Below are positions 1 through 6,081 of a stretch of DNA of 6,616 bases, one piece after another. Each line of letters starts with the position of its first letter. Position 1 is the first letter of the stretch. The stretch spans positions 1 to 6,616 of the forward strand of contig LUZO01000362.1 of assembly GCA_001603685.1 (NCBI GenBank), given 5' to 3'. The DNA comes from Bacteroidales bacterium Bact_23. GTDB taxonomy: Bacteria; Bacteroidota; Bacteroidia; Bacteroidales; Lentimicrobiaceae. The position numbers were made by a program, and so were the translations under genes. The notes under the pieces are model-generated. The model was not told where the DNA came from. It ran no database searches and saw nothing but the letters and a program-made list of their open reading frames with translations.

Positions 1-5
1 ATTTT

Positions 6-1937
6 ATGTACGATATTATTGAGCTTAACAGCAAATCACTTGATGAGCTGAAAGTTATTGCAGGGGACCTGAGCATACCCCGTTTTAATTCGCTGAACAA
101 ACAGGAGCTGGTGTATCAAATACTTGATTATCAGGCAATAAATCCGTCAAAGGAGATGCTCGAAAGAGAGAAGGCGGCACAGGCAAACAAACATAAGCGG
201 CAGCGTATTGCTCCCGGAAGGCCTGTAATACCAAATCCGAATGGGCCGAAATCACAAAGGGCTCCCGTGGCATCTTCCGATCCGGAGGCAGTTTCTGCAG
301 CGAAGCAGCAGGAGGAGAAAAGTGTTGCTGCTGAGAAAAAGCAGAACACCCTCAGGGAAAATCCCGTAAAACCCCTAAAAGAGGAAGCAAAGCCCGTTGA
401 AGCGGTGAAAATGGCCGCTCTGCAGGAAGATACGGAAGAACCGCTGAAAAGGAAGCGCGGCAGGCCAAGACGCCAGCCCGATGAGCAGAGTGAGGAGCCG
501 GGGATGCTGGCTGTTTCCAAACCCGAACACATTGACGAAGAGGCAATTATGCTTAGCAGTGCGCCCATCGACGATGATGAGGAAGTTAAGGATGAAATTG
601 TGAATGAGACGCCCGTTGCTGTTGAAACACCCGTAGTTTCATCTAAATCAGAGGGTGAGGATATAGTTGTTGAAAGGGTGTTGCTTCCTCCTCCTCCGGC
701 GCCTGTTGAACGGATCCCCGAAGTAGAGCTTCCGCGCGCCAATGGCGACCGGTATAGCAGAGATTTTAATCCGCGTCAGCGTTATCCCGAACGCAGAAGA
801 GAAGAGTATATCTGGGAATCAGAGGGGTTTATATCCACAGATGGAGTTCTGGAAATTATGCCTGATGAATTCGGGTTTTTACGCTCATCGGATTACAATT
901 ACCTCAACTCGCCCGACGATGTTTATGTTTCACAATCGCAAATAAAATTATTTGGCCTGAAAACCGGCGATACCGTCAGAGGAACCATTCGTCCGCCTAA
1001 AGACGGCGAGAAATATTTTCCGTTGATTAAGGTTGAACTTATAAACGGGCGCACACCGGATGAGGTACGCGACAGAATCCCCTTCGATTATCTTACACCG
1101 CTCTTCCCTGAAAAGAAGTTCAAAATTACCGGCCATCCGGGCGCTACTTTATCAACCAGGGTTATCGATCTGTTTGCACCCATCGGAAAAGGCCAGCGCG
1201 GACTGATTGTTGCGCAGCCGAAAACCGGTAAAACGGTGCTGCTGAAAGAAATAGCAAATGCCATCGCAGCAAACCATCCTGAAGCTTATATGATTGTTCT
1301 GCTGATTGATGAACGCCCGGAAGAGGTTACCGATATGGCACGAAGCGTGAATGCTGAGGTTATTGCTTCAACCTTTGACGAGCCGGCTGAACGCCATGTA
1401 AAAATTGCCAACATCGTCCTGGAAAAAGCCAAACGGATGACCGAGTGCGGACATGATGTAGTAATCCTGCTCGACTCAATCACCCGTCTGGCCAGGGCTT
1501 ACAATACAGTGTCGCCTGCATCGGGCAAGGTGTTGTCGGGGGGAGTGGAAGCCAATGCACTGCAAAAACCGAAGCGCTTTTTCGGTGCAGCCCGACAGAT
1601 TGAGAACGGAGGCTCGCTCACCATCATTGCAACCGCTCTGATTGATACCGGTTCAAAAATGGATGAGGTGATCTTTGAAGAGTTTAAAGGCACAGGAAAC
1701 ATGGAGCTTCAGCTCGACCGTAAGTTGTCGAACAAGAGAATCTATCCCGCCATCGATATCATTGCCTCAAGCACCAGACGCGAAGATCTGTTGCTCGACA
1801 AAGAGACACTGCAGCGCATCTGGGTGCTCAGAAACCACCTTTCCGATATGACACCGCTTGAAGCGATGGAATTCCTGAAAGATAAAATGAAATATACCCA
1901 GACAAATGAAGAGTTCCTTGTTTCGATGAATGGGTAA
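6..1937 (+). CDS. rho: Transcription termination factor Rho, long Bacteroidota form
   Basis: Hexameric RNA-dependent ATPase/helicase that loads on nascent RNA in the cytoplasm and releases RNA polymerase. Residues 1-45 form the Rho N-terminal helical domain. Residues about 46-268 are a low-complexity insertion with a basic AT-hook-like block (148-156), an acidic stretch (about 160-222), PPPP at 228-231 and an Arg/Tyr-rich stretch (244-268). Residues 279-375 are the cold-shock-like RNA-binding domain with the RNP1-type DEFGFLRS at 287-294. The ATPase core has Walker A AQPKTGKT (403-410), DERPEE (435-440), Walker B DVVILLD (484-490), Q-loop LSGGVEANAL (510-519) and the arginine-finger region STRRED (589-594). 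At 643 residues it is about 220 longer than E. coli Rho (419), and all the extra length is in the insertion. The start MYDIIELN is typical of Bacteroidota Rho. Only five bases precede it, so promoter and upstream neighbour are unseen. Identification is secure. Confidence 0.98.
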   Translation: MYDIIELNSKSLDELKVIAGDLSIPRFNSLNKQELVYQILDYQAINPSKEMLEREKAAQANKHKRQRIAPGRPVIPNPNGPKSQRAPVASSDPEAVSAAKQQEEKSVAAEKKQNTLRENPVKPLKEEAKPVEAVKMAALQEDTEEPLKRKRGRPRRQPDEQSEEPGMLAVSKPEHIDEEAIMLSSAPIDDDEEVKDEIVNETPVAVETPVVSSKSEGEDIVVERVLLPPPPAPVERIPEVELPRANGDRYSRDFNPRQRYPERRREEYIWESEGFISTDGVLEIMPDEFGFLRSSDYNYLNSPDDVYVSQSQIKLFGLKTGDTVRGTIRPPKDGEKYFPLIKVELINGRTPDEVRDRIPFDYLTPLFPEKKFKITGHPGATLSTRVIDLFAPIGKGQRGLIVAQPKTGKTVLLKEIANAIAANHPEAYMIVLLIDERPEEVTDMARSVNAEVIASTFDEPAERHVKIANIVLEKAKRMTECGHDVVILLDSITRLARAYNTVSPASGKVLSGGVEANALQKPKRFFGAARQIENGGSLTIIATALIDTGSKMDEVIFEEFKGTGNMELQLDRKLSNKRIYPAIDIIASSTRREDLLLDKETLQRIWVLRNHLSDMTPLEAMEFLKDKMKYTQTNEEFLVSMNG

Positions 1938-1948
1938 TCATTAGAACC

Positions 1949-1991
1949 AAAAAAACAAAGGCTGTCCTCCTCGGGGCAGCCTTTACTTTTT
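1949..1991. terminator. Bidirectional intrinsic terminator between rho and the convergent gene
   Basis: The arms are 1957-1968 (aaaggctgtcct) and 1973-1984 (ggggcagccttt), giving about 12 pairs including two G-T pairs, with a 4-base loop. On the plus strand the hairpin is followed by ACTTTTTA, serving rho, whose stop ends 20 bases upstream. On the minus strand the same hairpin is followed by GTTTTTTTGG (seven A residues at 1949-1955 read as T), serving the gene ending at 2015. A T-tract on each side of one stem between convergent genes is the usual form of a shared terminator. Confidence 0.88.
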
Positions 1992-2014
1992 ATTGGTATT
2001 CAGATTACATTGGT

Positions 2015-2722
2015 TCACCTCCCAGAATCCTGTCGGGGAAAGAGCCTGAGAATAAGCGTCAGTGATGAGTTGAGGATGGTGATGTCTCTTACATCCACCC
2101 TCGGGCCGCTCATTGTTTCAAAGCCAAATGAAGCGCGCGAGTGCATCAGCCGGTTGCTGAAGCCAATCTGGTAGCAGGGTGAAATATGGTAGATCAGGGT
2201 GATGCCGGCACCAAAGGCGAAGCTGATATCGGAAGACGGGGTGATTTCGTACCATTGGTTGAACCCCATATAATACACTGGTTTATATAGCTGGTGTGGG
2301 GTGGATGAAAAAAACACACCCGCTGCCAGCACCGTTTCCAGATCGAGGCGATTGTCAAGCGGCGTGCGGAGCAACGGTCCGGCCATCAGATGGATTACCC
2401 TGTATGGTTCGCTTCTGATGTACAGATCCCTTAGGGGAGGGCTGGCCGCTACTTTTTCATAACCCAGACTGCCAATATCAACCGGATTCAGTTGAAATCC
2501 AGTCTGCAGAAAAACTCCGTAGTTCTCCCATGGAATTACGCTTATTTCAGTTGAGGCTGTAAATCCTGGCAACGCAAAAGAGCCTCTCTCAAGATTTTTT
2601 GCATAGAAATTGAAAAGCGGTGTGCTAAGCCCTGACTGCAATGATAAGTGTACCTCTGCTGGCTGCGCCTGCAGGCAGGCATATATAAAAACCGCAGCCA
2701 TCGATACAAAAAGCTTCTTCAT
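2015..2722 (-). CDS. Secreted, probably outer-membrane beta-barrel protein of unknown function
   Basis: 235 residues; I do not recognise a specific family. Residues 1-20 form a Sec signal peptide (MKKLF, then a hydrophobic core ending ACLQAQ), with likely cleavage near residue 19 or 20. Cys16 lies in IYAC, a poor lipobox, so a lipoprotein is less likely. The mature part alternates polar and hydrophobic residues in short strands separated by Gly/Asn/Pro turns, for example 66-78, 107-118, 129-138, 166-180 and 183-192. It ends in a strand-like LTLILRLFP (221-229) followed by a short polar tail. This pattern, with many aromatic residues, fits a small 8- to 10-strand barrel of the PorT/OmpW-like type common in Bacteroidota. 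It is monocistronic: its own promoter candidate lies upstream, and it converges on rho at a shared terminator. No link to the cytochrome operon is visible beyond orientation. Confidence 0.8.
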   Translation of the reverse strand: MKKLFVSMAAVFIYACLQAQPAEVHLSLQSGLSTPLFNFYAKNLERGSFALPGFTASTEISVIPWENYGVFLQTGFQLNPVDIGSLGYEKVAASPPLRDLYIRSEPYRVIHLMAGPLLRTPLDNRLDLETVLAAGVFFSSTPHQLYKPVYYMGFNQWYEITPSSDISFAFGAGITLIYHISPCYQIGFSNRLMHSRASFGFETMSGPRVDVRDITILNSSLTLILRLFPRQDSGR

Positions 2723-2741
2723 TCTTCGTTGTTTTCGTTCC

Positions 2742-2766
2742 TTCCGGCTTTAATAATCTGCCGGAA
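2742..2766. promoter_or_regulatory. Perfect 7-bp hairpin in the 5' leader of the barrel-protein gene
   Basis: The arms TTCCGGC (2742-2748) and GCCGGAA (2760-2766) are perfectly complementary around an 11-base AT-rich loop. In the minus-strand transcript the hairpin lies 19 bases before the start codon, between the candidate promoter and the gene, so it could affect translation or mRNA stability. On the plus strand it is followed by TTTTTC (2767-2772) and resembles a short terminator, though no plus-strand gene precedes it. Function is not established. Confidence 0.4.
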
Positions 2767-2784
2767 TTTTTCATTTATGGTTGT

Positions 2785-2792
2785 CAAATATA
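2785..2792 (-). promoter_or_regulatory. Candidate Bacteroidota -7 promoter element
   Basis: On the minus strand this reads TATATTTG, an exact match to TAnnTTTG, the -7 element of the primary sigma factor in Bacteroides and relatives. A weak -33-like T-rich stretch (TGTTTT) lies about 18 bases upstream. Transcription would start near 2778, giving a leader of about 55 bases that includes the hairpin at 2742-2766. An 8-base match can occur by chance, but its position in a short intergenic gap upstream of a gene supports it. Confidence 0.55.
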
Positions 2793-2886
2793 CACCTTAC
2801 CCTTTAAAACATTGATTATTCAGCAGGAGAATCCTGATGATTTTCACGGATGCGGCTGTACTCAGGAAATGTTATGGCGGATGGAT

Positions 2887-2925
2887 AAAAAAAACAAACC
2901 GCCGGAAACTCATTCCAACGGTTTG
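2887..2925 (-). terminator. Strong intrinsic terminator of the cytochrome operon
   Basis: Read on the minus strand, CAAACCGTTGGAA pairs with TTCCGGCGGTTTG over 13 positions (two of them T-G) around a 5-base loop. Eight T residues (A-run 2887-2894 on the plus strand) follow directly. It begins 45 bases after the stop of the hexahaem lipoprotein gene, so it ends the operon. Confidence 0.92.
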
Positions 2926-2969
2926 CTTTTCTTATTGATGTTTAATGCCTTGCAAAAACTTCTGAACTA

Positions 2970-4295
2970 CTAGTTAAGGGCATTAATTGAGTTGTTCAGC
3001 AGAGCCATGGTGTATTTGTAGTTGTGAATACCAAGGCTGAAATCCCTGAGGCAGAGCTGGAAGTTGATGATTGCTCCCATCTGTGCGTTTGTAAGGGTAA
3101 GTTTAGGAAGTGTGGCGTTGAAGTCTTTCTGAGCCTGTGTCCAGCTTGCAGCAGGGGCGGGGTTTTGGAAAATTCCGCCGGGGTTGTCGGCAACTCCGCT
3201 GGGGTTGTTTACAGGGTCATAGATATTCAGATATCCGTCGTATCTGTTGGTACTGTTGGCAGCCCACAGGTTGTGGCTTGCATCCGGATTGCGGTTCAGC
3301 ACATCTATCCCTCCGATATTGAGTTTTGCTGCAAGTGCATCGAGGGCGGCTTTAACATTGGCACGCGGGGTTTTCCAGTAACCATCGGAGTTGGCAGTTA
3401 CACCGGTATGGCAGCCCGAAGCGTTGCAACCGTTGAAATTGCCTTTCGAGAAGAAGGTGTGGCCTCCCGATTTGCCCTGCATAGGTGCCATATGGCAATC
3501 CTGGCATGAGGTAGCTCTTGTGTGAACTGAGTTTTCATATGCAACTCCCGGAAATTCAACGCCTCCAACGCCTGCAAATATTGCACCTGTGGTACCATAG
3601 TGCGGATGGGTGCGGTATTGGGGAATAATCAGGTTGTTGCTTGATTCGGGCGAGAAAATGATGCCGCCGGGATTGGCTGCCAGCGCTTCATAGTTTAGCA
3701 CATTGCCGTCGGTGGCCTGTGTAATGGGCTGAGGCTGGTGGCACTTGATACACAGATTGCTTCTTCCGCCATCGGCTTTAATGTCGATGGTTTTCTTGCC
3801 GCCCCACATATTCAGATCAACCGGTGCAATGGTGGTAAGTGCAAGATCGCCGGGACCATAGGTGGCGTGGATGCTGGAGTGACAGGTTGAACAGGTGATG
3901 TCGCCATAGGCAACACTCTGCGGTACAACAAAATCGGTTGCATAACGCCCGGTTGCACTGTTGAGTGTGAATGTAGCCGGTACATTGTTCAGACAAATGT
4001 ATTTAAAAGCTTCTGATGCGTGGCAGGGCGAGCATCCGGGTATTCCCGAGCGGGCATATGCCTGTTCGCCGAAAGCGTGTTTGGAATAGTCGTACTGTGT
4101 TGCGGCCAGCTCAATACCGTCAGGTGCATGGCATGAAATACAGGCGGCGGTACCGTCTTTGCCATCCTTTCCATCCTGTCCGTCTTTTCCATCTTTCCCG
4201 GCCGGGCCTTCTTTGGTACAACCTGAAATCACAATACTGCATGTTGCCATGGCCAATGCAGTCAGAGAGGTGAGTAAAATGCTTCTTCGGTTCAT
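2970..4295 (-). CDS. Hexahaem c-type cytochrome lipoprotein with collagen-like linker
   Basis: 441 residues, probably a periplasmic or outer-membrane-anchored electron-transfer protein. Residues 1-25 form a lipoprotein signal with lipobox ISGC (Cys26 lipidated). Residues 30-50 are seven Gly-X-Y triplets (GPA, GKD, GKD, GQD, GKD, GKD, GTA), a collagen-like spacer. Five CxxCH haem sites follow at 52-56, 88-92, 135-139, 182-186 and 264-268, plus a CX4CH site at 290-296. The C-terminal region (305-441) has no haem site but carries RDFSLGIHNYKYTMALL (417-433), like the C-terminal helix of NrfA-type cytochromes; His424 could be a distal ligand. No CxxCK motif is present, so it is not a standard nitrite reductase. 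I chose the ATG at 4293-4295 because the signal peptide begins there; an in-frame ATG at 4389 would add 32 polar residues and overlap the upstream gene. It is the last gene of the operon, 58 bases after the cytochrome b gene with no terminator between, and ends with tandem TAG stops. The substrate is unknown. Confidence 0.88.
   Translation of the reverse strand: MNRRSILLTSLTALAMATCSIVISGCTKEGPAGKDGKDGQDGKDGKDGTAACISCHAPDGIELAATQYDYSKHAFGEQAYARSGIPGCSPCHASEAFKYICLNNVPATFTLNSATGRYATDFVVPQSVAYGDITCSTCHSSIHATYGPGDLALTTIAPVDLNMWGGKKTIDIKADGGRSNLCIKCHQPQPITQATDGNVLNYEALAANPGGIIFSPESSNNLIIPQYRTHPHYGTTGAIFAGVGGVEFPGVAYENSVHTRATSCQDCHMAPMQGKSGGHTFFSKGNFNGCNASGCHTGVTANSDGYWKTPRANVKAALDALAAKLNIGGIDVLNRNPDASHNLWAANSTNRYDGYLNIYDPVNNPSGVADNPGGIFQNPAPAASWTQAQKDFNATLPKLTLTNAQMGAIINFQLCLRDFSLGIHNYKYTMALLNNSINALN
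4146..4208 (-). repeat. 9-base in-frame tandem repeat encoding Gly-Lys-Asp triplets
   Basis: Seven imperfect 9-base units, each one Gly-X-Y triplet, lie just after the lipidated cysteine codon of the hexahaem lipoprotein. The central five read GKDGKDGQDGKDGKDG (with the following Gly) and differ from each other mostly at third codon positions. Copy-number changes would keep the reading frame and only alter linker length. Spacing and unit size exclude a CRISPR array. Confidence 0.85.
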
Positions 4296-4353
4296 GTTGT
4301 TGATTATTTGTTTGTGAATGTGTGATTTATTGTTGTTGTGTTCTCGGTATTTT

Positions 4354-5043
4354 TCAATTTTCAGTTTTGTCAGGATTTTCTGCCTTTTCATCTGCTGCCC
4401 CGGCAGCGTTATCCTCCATATGCTCGTCGTGTACCTCGTGATAACCGGTTACCATGCTCTTGAGATTGCTGGTAATGGTATTTCCCACAGTAATAAAATA
4501 GAGGTGAATGAGCAGGAAAATGGAGATCAGGAATCCTGCGCTTACATGCAGCAGGCTGGTAAGCATAATGCCACTGTATCCAAACACATTAAGGATAATG
4601 GTTTCAGGGTAGAGCAAAGCCCAGCCGGTAATAAAGGTTACCGGGGTAATTGCGTGCATTATTACATTATAGGTAATCTGCTGTATGGGATTGAATTTTC
4701 TGTCGGCATTTACCGGGAAGGGGTGGTCTTCACCTCTGAATATGCCAAACAGGTAATATTTTGTTTGTAAATAGAATGCTTTGAAAAAACCCTGCTTCAT
4801 AACATAATATCTTCCGATAGAGGTAAAAAGAATCCCCAGGAAGAAGTAGAAATAGGAGAGGGTCAGCAATATTCCGGAGATATTGTGTATGGTTACCGCT
4901 ATATCAAACCTGATCAGCGGATAACTCGGGTTTGAATACTGCATGCTCAGCCCTGTGGCGATAAGGGCAACCATAAGAACGGCATTTACATGATGCCATA
5001 TTCTTAGCCAGAGAGGGTAGAGGTATAACTTTTTATTTGCCAT
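4354..5043 (-). CDS. Dihaem cytochrome b, FdnI/HydC-type quinone-reactive membrane subunit
   Basis: 229 residues with four predicted membrane helices (about 15-35, 50-75, 124-146, 160-188). Proteins of this fold, such as the gamma subunit of formate dehydrogenase and HydC, bind two b haems and exchange electrons between (mena)quinone and a periplasmic partner. Candidate haem ligands are His18 (helix 1), His53 (helix 2), and His166 and His180 (helix 4). The 14-residue spacing of the last pair matches my recollection of FdnI. Trp16, the GLSMQ segment after helix 1 and the closing SMVTGYHE are also typical. The tail (200-229) is acidic and contains His202, His205 and His208. It starts inside the end of the heptahaem gene (11-base overlap, ATGGCAAATAA), implying translational coupling and a shared complex. 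No dehydrogenase catalytic subunit is adjacent, so the c-type cytochromes here are the likely partners. Confidence 0.9.
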   Translation of the reverse strand: MANKKLYLYPLWLRIWHHVNAVLMVALIATGLSMQYSNPSYPLIRFDIAVTIHNISGILLTLSYFYFFLGILFTSIGRYYVMKQGFFKAFYLQTKYYLFGIFRGEDHPFPVNADRKFNPIQQITYNVIMHAITPVTFITGWALLYPETIILNVFGYSGIMLTSLLHVSAGFLISIFLLIHLYFITVGNTITSNLKSMVTGYHEVHDEHMEDNAAGAADEKAENPDKTEN

Positions 5044-6031
5044 GAGTCGTCCTTTTCCTGTGTATAATCCTTAATGACGCGTGTATTGCGATGCCCGTGA
5101 GTGTCAGAATAAATATCACAACACTGGCAACATTCAGGTAATAGTTTCTGTTGGCGCCTATCACATAAGCTTCATTCATGATTACGCCGTTGTAGAAGCC
5201 AAGTTTGCTTCTTTTTTCAGCCACCTGATGTTTGTATAGCGATCCCATCAGGATTGAATTGGTTGAATGGCAGTCAACGCAGTTTCTTACCGATTCCGAA
5301 GCAGGCAGAATCTGGTGGGCTACAAGAATGCTGTCGTTGGTGGCTGCATGGCAATCGATGCACCTTACTTTTCTGAAATGAAGGCTTTGATTTGGCAGCC
5401 AGCTATGGCTTTTAATCAGGTCGGGCAGCTCTTTTTCAATCAGAACCGCATAATTGTTGATGTCGCCATGACAGGTGAGGCAGGCTGCATTGTTGCGGGC
5501 CACACGGTTGATCAATTGTCCCGGCGATTTGTCGGACAAGCGGTAAATGTGCGGATCGTGGCAAGCCCAGCAGGTGAATTCGTCGCCCAGCTCGGTTGCA
5601 TGAACACTTTTCATGAATTCCTCTTCAATCAGCTCGAAGTTGAATGAAGCATAGGTTTCATCACCACCGTGGCAATCCATGCATGAGTACATGGTTTCGA
5701 ACTTGGTGCTGACCGGGTGGGGATGCTCGTGATACTCAGGAGCATGGCAATCGATACACAAAAAGCCGCCATGTGTGGCCAGGCTGTACTCTACCGGATC
5801 AATCTGAAGTTCGTTATACATCTTCATTACTGCCTTTTCTCCGGTAATGGTATCAACATATTCATAAACCGGCGAGCCGTGGCAAAAGAAGCACTTTTTG
5901 CTGTCTTCGTCAAGCTGATGAACTTCAGCTGTTTCTGAACCAAAGGAGATAAATATAATGGAGAGCATCGGAATTAACCCTGCCAGCAGCGCCATCCATC
6001 CGGCCGATCTTTTTCTGAACCAATTTTTCAT
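5033..6031 (-). CDS. Membrane-anchored heptahaem c-type cytochrome
   Basis: 332 residues. A positively charged N-terminus (KNWFRKR) precedes a hydrophobic helix (12-31) that is either an uncleaved anchor or a signal peptide. Seven CxxCH motifs follow at 47-51, 92-96, 117-121, 154-158, 184-188, 224-228 and 251-255, about one per 30-35 residues. Non-motif histidines precede many of them (His87, His144, His218, His239) and could give bis-His ligation, as in NapC/NrfH and octahaem reductase families. A second membrane helix lies at 298-319, followed by a basic tail (RIIHRKR) expected in the cytoplasm, so the haem domain sits in the periplasm. His317 is near the cytoplasmic end of this helix. The next gene, a cytochrome b, overlaps it by 11 bases, so the two probably form one quinone-linked module. 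The start at 6029-6031 gives a normal export signal. No convincing -7/-33 promoter was found in the 104 bases upstream. Confidence 0.9.
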   Translation of the reverse strand: MKNWFRKRSAGWMALLAGLIPMLSIIFISFGSETAEVHQLDEDSKKCFFCHGSPVYEYVDTITGEKAVMKMYNELQIDPVEYSLATHGGFLCIDCHAPEYHEHPHPVSTKFETMYSCMDCHGGDETYASFNFELIEEEFMKSVHATELGDEFTCWACHDPHIYRLSDKSPGQLINRVARNNAACLTCHGDINNYAVLIEKELPDLIKSHSWLPNQSLHFRKVRCIDCHAATNDSILVAHQILPASESVRNCVDCHSTNSILMGSLYKHQVAEKRSKLGFYNGVIMNEAYVIGANRNYYLNVASVVIFILTLTGIAIHASLRIIHRKRTTHGK

Positions 6032-6081
6032 ACAGTTAATGTCTTTTAGCCAAATCCTGGGTTGTCACTTCAAATGGAAAG

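Noticed and set aside
131..742. 203-codon open frame on the minus strand opposite rho
   Set aside because: It lies wholly antisense to the low-complexity region of rho and gives a Ser-rich translation with no recognisable domain. It is a by-product of the biased codon composition of that region.
2837..2938. 33-codon plus-strand open frame in the gap between the barrel and hexahaem genes
   Set aside because: It runs through the terminator hairpin of the cytochrome operon, has no ribosome-binding or promoter signal, and its translation shows no recognisable feature.
3024..3509. 161-codon plus-strand open frame opposite the hexahaem gene
   Set aside because: It is antisense to a well-supported cytochrome gene, and its Cys/Gly/Val-rich translation has no domain or export signal. 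It is a shadow frame.
4146..4208. CRISPR-like repeat array
   Set aside because: The units are 9 bases, contiguous, without spacers, and encode Gly-X-Y triplets inside a gene.
2970..4295. Identification of the hexahaem protein as nitrite reductase NrfA or octahaem tetrathionate reductase
   Set aside because: There is no CxxCK motif, the haem count is six rather than five or eight, and the partner gene is not NrfH. Only the C-terminal HN helix is shared.
4296..4391. 32-residue N-terminal extension of the hexahaem lipoprotein (ATG at 4389-4391)
   Set aside because: The extension is polar and Lys/Asn-rich, would put the signal peptide in the interior of the protein, and overlaps the end of the cytochrome b gene. 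The ATG at 4293-4295 gives a normal lipoprotein signal.
4318..4770. 150-codon plus-strand open frame opposite the cytochrome b gene
   Set aside because: It is antisense to a clear four-helix membrane protein. Its hydrophobic start arises from the complement of the intergenic and tail sequence. No independent support.
5267..5647. 126-codon plus-strand open frame opposite the heptahaem gene
   Set aside because: It is antisense to a region with several CxxCH motifs and has no domain or promoter support.
6051..6075. Promoter upstream of the heptahaem gene from two ATTTG words on the minus strand
   Set aside because: The -7 candidate reads GGATTTG without the TA of TAnnTTTG, and the spacing between the two words is shorter than expected for -33 and -7 elements.
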